Shown here: positions 16,044-25,172 of the stretch, piece by piece | Layout: each line of letters begins with the position of its first letter | How positions within the stretch are numbered: the first letter of the stretch is position 1 | From: Vibrio coralliilyticus ATCC BAA-450 | GTDB taxonomy: Bacteria; Pseudomonadota; Gammaproteobacteria; Enterobacterales; Vibrionaceae | Assembly: GCF_000176135.1 (NCBI RefSeq) | Contig: NZ_ACZN01000017.1 | Location: forward strand, 372,001 to 436,000 | DNA length: 64,000 bases | Direction of reading: 5' to 3' | Translations under genes and position numbers: made by a program | The notes under the pieces: generated by a model | The model's database searches: none | Seen by the model: only the letters and a program-made list of their open reading frames with translations | Told to the model about the DNA's origin: nothing

Positions 16044-17192
16044 ATGGCACTTGATATCCAACCAGGTCAAACATCTATCAAATCAAAAGCAATGGTGGCA
16101 TGGGCTGCTGGCGAGCCACTAAAAATGGAAGAAGTTGATGTACAACTTCCAAAAGCAGGTGAAGTGCTAGTACGCATCGTAGCAACCGGTGTTTGTCACA
16201 CGGACGCATTCACACTATCAGGTGACGATCCAGAAGGTATCTTCCCTTCAATCCTTGGTCACGAAGGTGGTGGTATTGTTGAAATGGTTGGTGAAGGTGT
16301 AACAAGCGTTGAAGTTGGCGACCACGTTATTCCTCTATACACCGCTGAGTGTGGCGAGTGTAAGTTCTGTACTTCAGGTAAAACTAACCTGTGCCAAGCA
16401 GTGCGTGAAACTCAAGGTAAAGGCCTGATGCCAGATGGAACAAGCCGCTTCTCCATCAATGGAGAAACTATATTCCACTACATGGGCTGTTCGACTTTCT
16501 CTGAGTACACAGTTCTCCCAGAAATCTCACTAGCGAAAGTAAACAAAGAAGCACCGCTTGAAGAAGTATGTCTTCTAGGTTGTGGGGTAACAACCGGTAT
16601 GGGCGCAGTTCTTAACACTGCTAAAGTAGAAAAAGGCGATACGGTTGCTATCTTCGGTCTTGGCGGTATTGGTCTATCTGCAATCATCGGTGCTCGTATG
16701 GCTGGTGCAAGTCGCATCATTGGCATAGACATCAATGAAAGCAAATTCGATCTAGCGAAGCAGCTTGGCGCGACTGACTGTATCAACCCGCAAAAATTCG
16801 ACAAACCAATCCAAGAAGTTATCGTTGAGATGACAGACGGTGGCGTAGATTACTCATTTGAATGTATCGGTAACGTTAACGTAATGCGTCAAGCGCTTGA
16901 ATGTTGCCACAAAGGTTGGGGTGAATCGGTAATCATCGGTGTTGCGGGTGCAGGTCAAGAGATTTCAACTCGTCCATTCCAGCTGGTAACCGGTCGTGTA
17001 TGGCGTGGCAGTGCTTTTGGTGGTGTTAAAGGCCGCTCTGAACTTCCTGAAATTGTTGAACGCTACATGGCGGGTGAGTTTGGTCTTCAGGAATTCATTA
17101 CCCACACTATGGGTCTTGATGCCGTCAATGATGCCTTTGATTTAATGCATGAAGGTAAGAGCATCCGTACTGTTATCCATATGGATCAGTAA
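16044..17192 (+). CDS. frmA/adhC: S-(hydroxymethyl)glutathione dehydrogenase (class III alcohol dehydrogenase)
   Basis: 382 residues, zinc-dependent medium-chain dehydrogenase. Catalytic zinc ligands lie in TGVCHTDAF (Cys50 region) and GHEGGG; the structural zinc is held by the four-cysteine loop CGECKFCTSGKTNLC. GLGGIGLSAIIGARMAG binds NAD. The class III features typical of glutathione-dependent formaldehyde dehydrogenase are kept. It oxidises S-hydroxymethylglutathione, formed spontaneously from formaldehyde and glutathione, to S-formylglutathione in the cytoplasm. AAAGGAACATCCA before the ATG is a strong ribosome binding site. It is first in a two-gene unit with fghA, separated by a strong hairpin. 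Confidence 0.97.
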   Translation: MALDIQPGQTSIKSKAMVAWAAGEPLKMEEVDVQLPKAGEVLVRIVATGVCHTDAFTLSGDDPEGIFPSILGHEGGGIVEMVGEGVTSVEVGDHVIPLYTAECGECKFCTSGKTNLCQAVRETQGKGLMPDGTSRFSINGETIFHYMGCSTFSEYTVLPEISLAKVNKEAPLEEVCLLGCGVTTGMGAVLNTAKVEKGDTVAIFGLGGIGLSAIIGARMAGASRIIGIDINESKFDLAKQLGATDCINPQKFDKPIQEVIVEMTDGGVDYSFECIGNVNVMRQALECCHKGWGESVIIGVAGAGQEISTRPFQLVTGRVWRGSAFGGVKGRSELPEIVERYMAGEFGLQEFITHTMGLDAVNDAFDLMHEGKSIRTVIHMDQ

Positions 17193-17213
17193 TCCTAGAT
17201 TAAGCCATTAATA

Positions 17214-17244
17214 AGTCGCCACATCATCCGATGTGGCGACTTTA
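17214..17244 (+). terminator. Hairpin between adhC and fghA
   Basis: Perfect 12-bp stem AGTCGCCACATC/GATGTGGCGACT, loop ATCC, then TTTAT. It lies 22 bp after the adhC stop and just before the fghA ribosome binding site. It probably gives partial termination, lowering fghA relative to adhC, or stabilises the adhC mRNA. Confidence 0.75.
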
Positions 17245-17259
17245 TCTGAGAGAGTATCA

Positions 17260-18099
17260 ATGAGTTTATCCAACATCAGTCAGAATAAAGTCGCAGGCGG
17301 TTGGCACAAGCAGTACACCCATGATTCTGCAACACTAAACTGCACTATGCGTTTTGCTATCTTCCTGCCACCAAACGCAAGCAAGGAGTCTCCCGTTCCT
17401 GTGTTGTATTGGTTATCCGGCTTGACTTGTAGCGATGAAAACTTCATGCAAAAAGCAGGAGCTTTCAAAAAGGCCGCAGAACTAGGCATAGCAATCGTTG
17501 CTCCTGACACTAGCCCACGTGGTGACGACGTTGCTGACGACGAAGGCTATGATCTGGGCAAAGGCGCAGGGTTCTACCTCAATGCGACCCAGAAGCCGTG
17601 GTCTACGCACTACCGTATGTACGACTATATCATTCAAGAGCTACCTAGCGTCATTGAAGCTAACTTCCCAGTCTCAACTGTCAAGGCCATCTCTGGTCAC
17701 AGCATGGGCGGGCATGGTGCGCTAACTATCGGCCTGAAAAACGCAGAGCAATTCACGTCAATTTCTGCCTTCAGTCCAATCTGCAATCCAATCCAATGCC
17801 CATGGGGTCAGAAAGCCTTCAATGCTTATCTGGGGAACGATTTTGAAAGCTGGAAAGAATACGACTCTAGCGAGCTTCTCAAACTAGCCAAGTCACCTTT
17901 ACCAATTCTTGTCGATCAAGGTGATGCAGATAACTTTCTTGTTGAGCAGCTAAAGCCCGAAAATCTGGTAGTCGCATCGGAAACCCACGGTTCAGACTTA
18001 GAACTGCGTATGCAGACTGGGTACGACCACAGCTATTATTTCATCTCTACTTTTATTGATGAACACCTGATGTTCCACGCGAAACACATGTTCAAATAA
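17260..18099 (+). CDS. fghA: S-formylglutathione hydrolase
   Basis: 279 residues from ATG 17260. A GTG at 17233 is in frame but lies inside the preceding hairpin; GAGAG 7 nt upstream supports 17260. It is an esterase-D type alpha/beta hydrolase with the nucleophile elbow ISGHSMGGHGAL, the oxyanion motif YWLSGLTCSDENF near residues 56-68, and the catalytic Asp/His near VDQGDADNFL and GYDHSYYFI. It hydrolyses S-formylglutathione to formate and glutathione, completing formaldehyde detoxification with the enzyme encoded just upstream. Length matches E. coli FrmB/YeiG (about 277). Confidence 0.95.
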   Translation: MSLSNISQNKVAGGWHKQYTHDSATLNCTMRFAIFLPPNASKESPVPVLYWLSGLTCSDENFMQKAGAFKKAAELGIAIVAPDTSPRGDDVADDEGYDLGKGAGFYLNATQKPWSTHYRMYDYIIQELPSVIEANFPVSTVKAISGHSMGGHGALTIGLKNAEQFTSISAFSPICNPIQCPWGQKAFNAYLGNDFESWKEYDSSELLKLAKSPLPILVDQGDADNFLVEQLKPENLVVASETHGSDLELRMQTGYDHSYYFISTFIDEHLMFHAKHMFK

Positions 18100-18115
18100 A
18101 CATAAATCACCAAAT

Positions 18116-18152
18116 AAAAATCCCCTCAACCTTCTAAGTTGAGGGGATTTTT
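18116..18152. terminator. Bidirectional terminator between fghA and the PhoX gene
   Basis: Stem TCCCCTCAAC/GTTGAGGGGA with flanking A5 and T5, 17 bp beyond fghA. It is convergently placed and serves both strands. Confidence 0.92.
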
Positions 18153-18220
18153 CTATTCATATCGCTATATCACCAAATTTAGCTTTGACGGTGACACGTA
18201 GCTGAACGTGAATGATACGT

Positions 18221-20293
18221 CTAAATACCGAGCTTTCCACCATCATAACGAGAGATAACCACAGTACTTGAACGCGCTCGCCACGTACGACCGTCTTGTG
18301 GCGTCTCAACCGAAGCGTTCATTGCTTCATGCGGCCAGTTCGCGGGATGCTGAACATTGGTGAACATATGACGGTAATCTGGAGTGAACGTAATCCCCGT
18401 CGACTCTGCTCCTTTTGGTACCACTGCAAACCGTTTTAGATGGTCTTGGTTACTCACATTGAGCACGGGTGCCCCATCAACCGATTGACCCAGGCCATCT
18501 GGAACGACAGCAAGAATCTGGTTGTCCACACCAATATCAGGTTTGCTACTGGAATCGGTCTGTAGCCATAAGATACCTCGTTGATCAAAGCAAATACCAT
18601 CAGCTGACGAAAATTCATTCTCATCCGTTAACCCTGACATATTGATACTAGAAGCATCCGCTTCTGCGGACGAACCAAAGACAAAGAACTCCCACTCAAA
18701 CTCCGTCACGACTGCGCCCTCCTTCCAACGAATGATATGGCCGAACTCATTGTAAGGACGCGGGTTGGCGGCATTCACATCTTGGTCAGTGCGATCGGTA
18801 TTGTTGGTCAGAGCCAAGTAGACTAGCCCTGTGTCATAATCAACTGCCGTCCATTCTGGGCGATCCATCGGCGTAGCGCCCATAGCGTCAGCCGCCCCAA
18901 GCGTGTTTCTGATAATGTTAGCCTGATTACCAATAGTGTCACCAAGGCGATTTCCACTTAAATCTATCGAGTCTTCCGTTAGTGGCAACCACTCACCTTT
19001 CCCCTGCTCATCAAAACGCGCAACGTAAAGTGTGCCATGGTCCATATATTTAGCACCAATCGCCATGCGATCGGTACCAACAGGCAAGTTTTCGCTCGCG
19101 TCGTTCTCGTCCCACAAAGCATCAGAAACAAATTTGTATACGTACTCATATCGACCATCATGCCCACTGTAGAATACAACGGGTTTACCTGGTTCGATTG
19201 CACCATAAGTACAATCTTCATGACGGAAACGCCCTAATGACGAACGCTTAGCGGGTTTAGCATTTGGCGAGTACGGGTCGATTTCAATAATGTAGCCAAA
19301 GCCATTATCGTAGTTGCGAAAGTCCTCTTCAGGGGCAAGTCCAGTTGCTGAAATATCCCAGCGTTTAAACTCACCAGTAAAGGCTTCTTCACCCTCATCA
19401 GGCGTATCCCAGTCGTTAAAAGCCTCATCTGTAGTCGTGCCATAACGAGATTGAACATCATCAGGTTCCGACGTAATTTTAAAGTGTCCCGGCCAGTTTT
19501 CTTCACAAGTTAGGTACGTGCCCCATGGAGTAAAACCATTACCACAGTTGTTGTAAGTACCGTGCGTCACGTTAGATTTATTGTTTTCAGTAGTAAACTT
19601 AGTTGTGAGTAAATCACCGTCGGTAATAGCGCCTGTTACGTCCATTTCGGTAGATAAATGAATTCTTCTGTTGTATGGACTATCAATTACTACCTGCCAA
19701 ATACTTTGCTCAAGTTTAATATGAACAACCGAAACACCATGAGCATAATATTCTTTACGAACATAATCAGGCAATCGGCGACCTTGCGCATCTACCTCTG
19801 GATAACCATCTTCATGGAGAATATCATTTTTTATGAATTCGTGATTCATACATAAAATACCTTGGGTATCATCCAGCGGGAAATAATGCATTCCATCGTG
19901 CATTTGGCCAACCGAGTGAAGCTGATCAATATGACTGTTCGTCCCGTCCTGTTTAAAGGGATGAATAATGTCACCATGTGAGGAAACTGAAAATAATCGA
20001 GTTCCCCATGGCGCTAATACCTGTGCAAAGTGGCCTTCCGGCACAGTAAACGCATCCTTACTTTCTGCGCTTATGGAATCGAAACCCAGAGAGTTAACAC
20101 GATCAGACACATCTACTGTAGCTTCGTCTGTACCACAACCCGTCAAGCCTATAGAGCTCATGGCGCCAAATGCTGCTACCCCGCCAGTCCCTTTTAGCAT
20201 GGTTCGTCTTGATAACGCTTTCGACATAATTTCAGAAAGTGGTGTCTGCTTACTTTTATTAAAAATTTCATCGGTAGTTGTACAACGACTCAT
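18221..20293 (-). CDS. PhoX-family (DUF839) Tat-exported protein, likely phosphatase
   Basis: 690 residues. A twin-arginine signal, LSRRTMLKGTGGVAAFGAMS (about 28-47), is followed by a lipobox-like LTGC, so the exported protein may be lipid-anchored. The rest matches the PhoX family: CMNHE near residue 129, YNNCGNGFTPWGTYLTCEEN (near 246-265), and FRHEDCTYGAIEPG and VVFYSGHDGRYEYVYKF in the middle. Known PhoX enzymes are calcium/iron alkaline phosphatases induced by phosphate starvation; many family members are uncharacterised. About 25 residues precede the Tat motif, so the true start may be the later Met. No Pho box was recognised upstream. Confidence 0.85.
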   Translation of the reverse strand: MSRCTTTDEIFNKSKQTPLSEIMSKALSRRTMLKGTGGVAAFGAMSSIGLTGCGTDEATVDVSDRVNSLGFDSISAESKDAFTVPEGHFAQVLAPWGTRLFSVSSHGDIIHPFKQDGTNSHIDQLHSVGQMHDGMHYFPLDDTQGILCMNHEFIKNDILHEDGYPEVDAQGRRLPDYVRKEYYAHGVSVVHIKLEQSIWQVVIDSPYNRRIHLSTEMDVTGAITDGDLLTTKFTTENNKSNVTHGTYNNCGNGFTPWGTYLTCEENWPGHFKITSEPDDVQSRYGTTTDEAFNDWDTPDEGEEAFTGEFKRWDISATGLAPEEDFRNYDNGFGYIIEIDPYSPNAKPAKRSSLGRFRHEDCTYGAIEPGKPVVFYSGHDGRYEYVYKFVSDALWDENDASENLPVGTDRMAIGAKYMDHGTLYVARFDEQGKGEWLPLTEDSIDLSGNRLGDTIGNQANIIRNTLGAADAMGATPMDRPEWTAVDYDTGLVYLALTNNTDRTDQDVNAANPRPYNEFGHIIRWKEGAVVTEFEWEFFVFGSSAEADASSINMSGLTDENEFSSADGICFDQRGILWLQTDSSSKPDIGVDNQILAVVPDGLGQSVDGAPVLNVSNQDHLKRFAVVPKGAESTGITFTPDYRHMFTNVQHPANWPHEAMNASVETPQDGRTWRARSSTVVISRYDGGKLGI

Positions 20294-20730
20294 AACACTG
20301 CCTTTTATTTGCTATCTATTACTCGAGCATTTGCTCCCTATGTGGCAATTATTAATAGGCATGAATTGTTAAATTTGTGTTTAATTTAAAAGAAAGAAAT
20401 AAAAACCAATGAGTCTTTGGAACCAAAGTGAATATTTAATTTATTAATTATTTTTTAGATAAACTCAACCAATAAATAAAGATAATCAATTTAATTAAAC
20501 CAATCGAAAAATAAACTACATTCATCATATATAATATAGCTCTTAGTTTAATATAATAAATAATATAAATCCGAATAAGAAATTTAACTTACCTTCTCCA
20601 ACTGATTTTGAATGCTAACTCTACTTGATTTAATCAATATCAACTTAGAAAATAGAGTTTCAAGCTACTATCCACGCTTTGCGATTGCCTGTGATAAGCT
20701 ATCACTTCATATTGGATAAAGAACAACACC
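20294..20730. other. AT-rich intergenic region
   Basis: 437 bp, extremely AT-rich at 20380-20600. It separates the divergent PhoX-like gene and a small exported-protein gene and should hold both promoters. No conserved reading frame, hairpin terminator or Pho-box pair was seen. Confidence 0.4.
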
Positions 20731-21132
20731 ATGTCTAAAGTCAAACTTTCACTACTCTCTCTTATCGCTGTTCTGGGTATTCTCCTTGCCTACGTTTTTA
20801 TCCCTACGCACGTTCGCCTCGGGCAAGAGATCATTAATCAACCCATTGGCGACGGATTTCAATTGGTCGGATACAAAGCCATCTCTACTGAGCCAACAGA
20901 TGGCAAACTCAACCACTACTATCTCGTCGCACAGGGTGAATCAGTGAAAGAAGCACAACCTTTCCTTATTTCTTCGGATCCATTTATCCGCGTGGAAAAT
21001 GTTGTCGACAATAAGCTGGACGTCACCATCGTTGGTCGCGTAAAAACCTTCGACAACGACTTATGGATCACCAAAGCTGACGGCACAGCACATCACTGGT
21101 TGATCAGCGCCACCATCAAGTACGTTCGATAG
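20731..21132 (+). CDS. Membrane-anchored hypothetical protein
   Basis: 133 residues. One N-terminal hydrophobic helix (about 6-24, LSLLSLIAVLGILLAYVF) is either an uncleaved anchor or a signal peptide. The remaining 105 residues form a beta-rich domain with a DVTIVGRVKTFDNDLWITKADG stretch that could be a small OB-like or barrel domain. I do not recognise the family. It is transcribed alone, followed 15 bp later by a hairpin. Spacing and codon use resemble its neighbours, giving no sign of transfer. Confidence 0.7.
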   Translation: MSKVKLSLLSLIAVLGILLAYVFIPTHVRLGQEIINQPIGDGFQLVGYKAISTEPTDGKLNHYYLVAQGESVKEAQPFLISSDPFIRVENVVDNKLDVTIVGRVKTFDNDLWITKADGTAHHWLISATIKYVR

Positions 21133-21146
21133 CCTTTCAGTGTTTT

Positions 21147-21175
21147 AGCTTCAGCCTGAGTTGGGCTGAAGCTTC
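21147..21175 (+). terminator. Terminator after the small membrane protein gene
   Basis: 10-bp stem AGCTTCAGCC/GGCTGAAGCT, loop of about 7 nt, followed by a pyrimidine-rich TCTTCCCC run. The U-run is weak. Confidence 0.6.
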
Positions 21176-21255
21176 TTCCCCTTTCCACACTGGTAATCAC
21201 ACTCCAAACAGGTACAATCTCGCCTTCTGTTTTTTCGTCACGACGGCAAGCTGAA

Positions 21256-22935
21256 ATGCATCAACCTGAAAATTTGTTTACTCCGTTCAACACCCCAATT
21301 GATGGTTATAGCTTGCCTGACAAGTTCACCTTCCCGTTTTTCTATCAGCCGCATCCCCTGTGTGAACTTGCTGCACAAGAATTGCAGCAACACTTAGTAG
21401 AGCAGACTGATTGGCAGCATGACTTCGGTATCGATGGAAACCAAAGTGGTACAGGCAAAATGTTCGGCGTATTGCTAGTCGAGTCCCCTCAGGGTGAAGT
21501 GGGTTACCTTTCAGCATTCTCGGGCAAGATAGCAGACCAAAACTTACTACCTGGCTTTGTCCCACCCGTTTTCGATATGCTGGCAGAAGAAAGTTTCTTT
21601 CGGGCAGAAACCGCTGAGATCATGGCGGCAAATCAGAAGTTCAATCAATTAAAAAACAACCCTCGCATTGCCGAGCTGACCGACAAGATAAGCTTGCTGA
21701 ACTCTGAGTATCAGCAGCAGGAACAGTTACAACGCGAGACTATGATTGCAGGCAGAGCAGAGCGCAAAGCACAACGTAAACTCGCTGAATCATCATTGGC
21801 AGGAGAAGCGCTAAAAAGCAGGCTCGATGAACTGGCGAAGCAGAGCGTTGCGGAAAAAAACGTACTTAAATATCTCAAGCTCGAGTGGGACGAAAAAATC
21901 GCCGTCTTACAACGCGAGCTAGACGAATTAAATACCAACTTAAATGCATTGAAAGAGCAGCGTAAAACCCTGTCTAATACGTTGCAAAATAAGCTGTTTG
22001 ATAACTACCGCTTTCTGAATATCAGAGGGGAAGAGAAATCCCTCAATGCAATATTCAAACCGACCAGTGCTCCCGTACCACCAGCAGGCGCTGGCGAATG
22101 TGCCGCGCCAAAGCTGCTGCACTTTGCCTTTAAACATGGCTTTAAGCCGCTGGCATTAGCCGAGTTCTGGTGGGGTGTCTCGCCTAAATCAGAAGTTCGC
22201 CAGCACGGAAAATTCTACCCTTCCTGCCATAGTAAGTGCTTCCCTATTTTGGGCCACATGCTGGAAGGAATGGCCGTTGATGATAATCCGCTGGAAGAAA
22301 ACTGGGCAGAAGATAAAGAGCTAGAGATCTTATTTGAAGATGAAGCGATGGTGGTCGTCAACAAACCTTCAGGGCTATTGTCAGTCCCTGGCAAAACCAT
22401 CAAGGACTCGGCGTACACACGCCTGCAGCAACGCTACCCAGATGTAGAAGGCCCCTTCGTGATTCATCGACTGGATATGGCGACATCAGGGTTGCTGGTT
22501 TTCGCTCTGACAAAACGTGCGAACAAGAGCCTACAGAAACAATTCATTTCGCGTTCAGTGCAAAAGCGCTATGTAGCATTGCTTGAAGGAGAGGTAAACC
22601 AAACCAGTGGTCAGATAGAGTTACCAATGCGTGGCGATCCTGATGATCGCCCCCGACAGCTCGTCTGTTTTGAACATGGGAAACCAGCTGAAACCTATTG
22701 GGAACTGATTGAATCTCGTGATGGTCGCTCCAAGCTCTACCTTTACCCAAAAACAGGTCGAACGCATCAGCTAAGAGTGCACTGTGCTCATCGTCTTGGG
22801 CTTAATTTACCTATGGTTGGCGATGGTCTCTATGGTCAACGTTCCGATAGATTGCACTTACACGCACAGCGATTAGAGATCGAACATCCTTACAGTAAAC
22901 AGCCCATGACTTTCGAAGCGGAATGCGAGTTCTGA
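21256..22935 (+). CDS. RluA-family pseudouridine synthase with a long N-terminal extension
   Basis: 559 residues. The C-terminal 215 residues are a complete RluA-type domain: VVVNKPSGLLSVPG, the catalytic motif VIHRLDMATSGLLVFA with Asp407, then KTGRTHQLRVHCAH and GDGLYG. It should isomerise uridine in rRNA or tRNA; the exact site is unknown. The N-terminal 340 residues are not found in RluA, RluC or RluD. They include a long charged coiled coil (about 125-250) and a cysteine-containing segment near 310-335 ending FYPSCHSKCFPILGHML. There is no S4 domain. Related long forms occur in other vibrios and marine gammaproteobacteria. The ribosome binding site is weak. Confidence 0.9.
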   Translation: MHQPENLFTPFNTPIDGYSLPDKFTFPFFYQPHPLCELAAQELQQHLVEQTDWQHDFGIDGNQSGTGKMFGVLLVESPQGEVGYLSAFSGKIADQNLLPGFVPPVFDMLAEESFFRAETAEIMAANQKFNQLKNNPRIAELTDKISLLNSEYQQQEQLQRETMIAGRAERKAQRKLAESSLAGEALKSRLDELAKQSVAEKNVLKYLKLEWDEKIAVLQRELDELNTNLNALKEQRKTLSNTLQNKLFDNYRFLNIRGEEKSLNAIFKPTSAPVPPAGAGECAAPKLLHFAFKHGFKPLALAEFWWGVSPKSEVRQHGKFYPSCHSKCFPILGHMLEGMAVDDNPLEENWAEDKELEILFEDEAMVVVNKPSGLLSVPGKTIKDSAYTRLQQRYPDVEGPFVIHRLDMATSGLLVFALTKRANKSLQKQFISRSVQKRYVALLEGEVNQTSGQIELPMRGDPDDRPRQLVCFEHGKPAETYWELIESRDGRSKLYLYPKTGRTHQLRVHCAHRLGLNLPMVGDGLYGQRSDRLHLHAQRLEIEHPYSKQPMTFEAECEF

Positions 22936-22942
22936 ACCTTCC

Positions 22943-22969
22943 AAAAGCGTCATATAGTGGCGCTTTTTT
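22943..22969 (+). terminator. Terminator after the pseudouridine synthase gene
   Basis: Stem AAAAGCGTCA/TGGCGCTTTT (G-U allowed) followed by T-rich sequence, 7 bp after the stop. Confidence 0.8.
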
Positions 22970-23089
22970 GGTTTGCCTTCCTTAATAGACCTTAGGTTTA
23001 CCAGCACAAATACCCTTAAACTTTTTGGTGATATCTTTATCAGCAACTATTCTTTTATTGAATCTATTTGCATGTTTAAGGAAGAAAAA

Positions 23090-23839
23090 ATGCGCAGCTT
23101 AATTAAAACCTTTTTATGTCTGACCGTTTCTCTGCTCTTTGCCAGCCTTGCTCAAGCTAACACCGTTAAACTCGCCAATGGTGAGTGGGCGCCGTATCAA
23201 TCCAAATCACTTAAAAACGGCGGCTTCATGACTCAAATTGTCAGAGAAGCCTTTGAAGCAGAGGGCTATCAAGTTGAGTTTACTTATATGCCGTGGAAGC
23301 GTGGCTTCGAAGAATCCAAAGCTGGTAACTTTGATGGCTCATTGATATGGAGTAAAAACCCTGACAGAGAGCAGTTTTTCCACTATACCGACTCCGTTAT
23401 TACGTTAAGTACTGGCTTGTTCCAACAAAAAAGTAAACCTGTAAGCTGGAGCAGCAAAGAAGACCTTAAGAACTTCAAAATCGGTGGCGTAACAGGTTAT
23501 GCCTATGGGGTCGAGGATATGGAAAAAGCCGGAGAAATCAACATACAGCGTATCGCCAGTGCTGAAAACAACTACAAAAAACTCAGCGCAGGCCGACTAG
23601 ACATTGTATTGGAAGATATGGATGTTGGTATGGAGACCATCACCAAACTCAATTTAACCGATAAAATTGAGCCGAATGCCAAAACACTGTCCGCAAGAGA
23701 CTACTTCGTTATCATTTCGAAAAAATCCCCTCGTTCACAAGAGCTGGTTGATGCCTTCAACCGAGGACTAGCGAAACTCAAAGCGGAAGGCAAACTGGAT
23801 GCTTACCGCGAAGCCTCAATCCGAGGCGAGTATAAATAG
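23090..23839 (+). CDS. Periplasmic solute-binding protein, family 3 (amino-acid type)
   Basis: 249 residues from ATG 23090, chosen because a signal peptide (MRSLIKTFLCLTVSLLFASLAQA) starts there and AAGGAAG precedes it; an earlier in-frame Met would add 39 residues. The mature protein is a two-lobed SBP_bac_3 domain: WAPYQSKSLKNGGFMTQIV near the start, FTYMPWKRGFEESKAGNFDG, KIGGVTGYAYG, and a C-terminal FNRGLAKLKAEGKLDAY helix. No permease or ATPase genes are adjacent, so it is an orphan. Such vibrio proteins may feed a distant ABC system or act in sensing. Terminators flank it on both sides, so it is monocistronic. Confidence 0.85.
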   Translation: MRSLIKTFLCLTVSLLFASLAQANTVKLANGEWAPYQSKSLKNGGFMTQIVREAFEAEGYQVEFTYMPWKRGFEESKAGNFDGSLIWSKNPDREQFFHYTDSVITLSTGLFQQKSKPVSWSSKEDLKNFKIGGVTGYAYGVEDMEKAGEINIQRIASAENNYKKLSAGRLDIVLEDMDVGMETITKLNLTDKIEPNAKTLSARDYFVIISKKSPRSQELVDAFNRGLAKLKAEGKLDAYREASIRGEYK

Positions 23840-24170
23840 TGCTTATTGACTGCAATACGAATCGATATTTCTAAAAAGGGATGGCTAGTGCCATCCCTTT
23901 TAGTTTTCTTTACCTTTCACCCAAAAACTCGTTTTTGACTATTTATTCACCTGATACAGCTTTCAATTTCCTTGATGCATCAAGCGTAAACAAACACGAT
24001 AAATGTCAGCAGTCCTGACGCCTCGCCTCAAATCTCCAAAAACAATCTCAAGCCCACTTAATGATTATTAATCATCTAGAAAACAATTTATATGCAACTA
24101 GATTTAAACGCATGTTCGACGCGTCCTGAACTAACACTCAATTTTAATCAACTTTTTAAACGAGGAACTA
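23840..24170. other. Intergenic region with a terminator
   Basis: 331 bp. It begins with the terminator of the binding-protein gene (23873-23902), then AT-rich sequence with the promoter region of the propeller gene. No gene or repeat was recognised. Confidence 0.45.
23873..23902. terminator. Terminator after the solute-binding protein gene
   Basis: Perfect stem AAAAGGGATGGC/GCCATCCCTTTT with a TAGT loop, followed by TAGTTTTCTTT. Confidence 0.9.
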
Positions 24171-25118
24171 ATGAAACCTACACTACGAACTCTCTCCGCT
24201 TTAGCGCTTATTACTTTAAGCTACAACGCTCTCGCGAAAGACCTTTACTTAGTCAGCAGTTATGATGATAAGCCTTACAATGAGCTGCAGATACTCGATC
24301 TCGATACCAAAGAAACGAGTAAGTTAGCAGATATTAATTATGGCGGTCGTTTGGCAGTCACAGAGAATTCAATCTATGTGACGACAAGTTCTCCGAGTAC
24401 TCAAGCCTTGTCGCGTGTCACTTTGGACGGTCAAAAATACCGGATGGTGAACAGAATTCCTATGACTGGTGACATTCCGGTTGTGGTCGATAAAGAAACT
24501 GGGCAAGTGTATACCTCCAGTATCACTCAAGACACTGTGGTTGAGGTTTATCCGGACTACACAGACTCGCCAGGAGCGCCAATTGAGGGAGAAGATTTCC
24601 GGTTTATATTCGGAGATACGATGGAAGAGTGTGGTATTGCCTACTGTGCGAACAACACTGCATTGGCTATCGATAACGCTAACGAGCGGATGTACATGGC
24701 ACTAGGCGTTAACCAAGAAACGGAAGTCATCAGCTTTCCATTAGGTGAACACTCAACTGTAGACAGACGCCAAGAATTATCGGTTGAAGACGGTATCGAC
24801 CACTACGAGGATTGGCACAAAATCATCGCAATGCATTTAGATCCGAAAGACAAGTTCCTTTACTTTGCTAATGAACATGGCATTTATCGCGCAAACATCA
24901 AAGGAGAGTCGAGAAAGGTCGAAAAAATCCTTTCAATTGACGAAAGTAACGGATTTGAAGGCGTTGTAGATATGGAAGTCGATTTCGATGCAGGTAAGCT
25001 TTACTGGGTACAGATCGGAAAGCCAGAAATCTACTCTGCTGATCTCTCAGGCGAAAACGTAAAAGTTGAGTACGTTACTCAAGGTGGAACCACATTTGAA
25101 TTAGCCTTTATGGACTAG
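24171..25118 (+). CDS. Secreted beta-propeller protein with YWTD-like repeats
   Basis: 315 residues with signal peptide MKPTLRTLSALALITLSYNA, cut near LAKD. The mature part shows repeated short blocks of propeller blades, for instance LYLVSSYDDKPYNELQILDL at the start and KLYWVQIGKPEIYSADLSG near the end. The latter is very close to the low-density-lipoprotein-receptor class B (YWTD) repeat. One cysteine pair, ECGIAYC, sits mid-protein. Expected location is the periplasm or outside the cell. Function is unknown; such propellers usually bind a protein or sugar. GAGGAACTA before the ATG is a good ribosome binding site. Monocistronic, with a terminator 17 bp downstream. Confidence 0.75.
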   Translation: MKPTLRTLSALALITLSYNALAKDLYLVSSYDDKPYNELQILDLDTKETSKLADINYGGRLAVTENSIYVTTSSPSTQALSRVTLDGQKYRMVNRIPMTGDIPVVVDKETGQVYTSSITQDTVVEVYPDYTDSPGAPIEGEDFRFIFGDTMEECGIAYCANNTALAIDNANERMYMALGVNQETEVISFPLGEHSTVDRRQELSVEDGIDHYEDWHKIIAMHLDPKDKFLYFANEHGIYRANIKGESRKVEKILSIDESNGFEGVVDMEVDFDAGKLYWVQIGKPEIYSADLSGENVKVEYVTQGGTTFELAFMD

Positions 25119-25134
25119 TACTTTCACACAAACC

Positions 25135-25162
25135 AAAAGGCCTAACATATGTTAGGCCTTTG
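25135..25162. terminator. Bidirectional terminator
   Basis: Perfect palindrome AAAGGCCTAACATATGTTAG continuing to GCCTTT, between convergent genes at 25118 and 25173. Confidence 0.9.
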
Positions 25163-25172
25163 ATTGTTTCGG

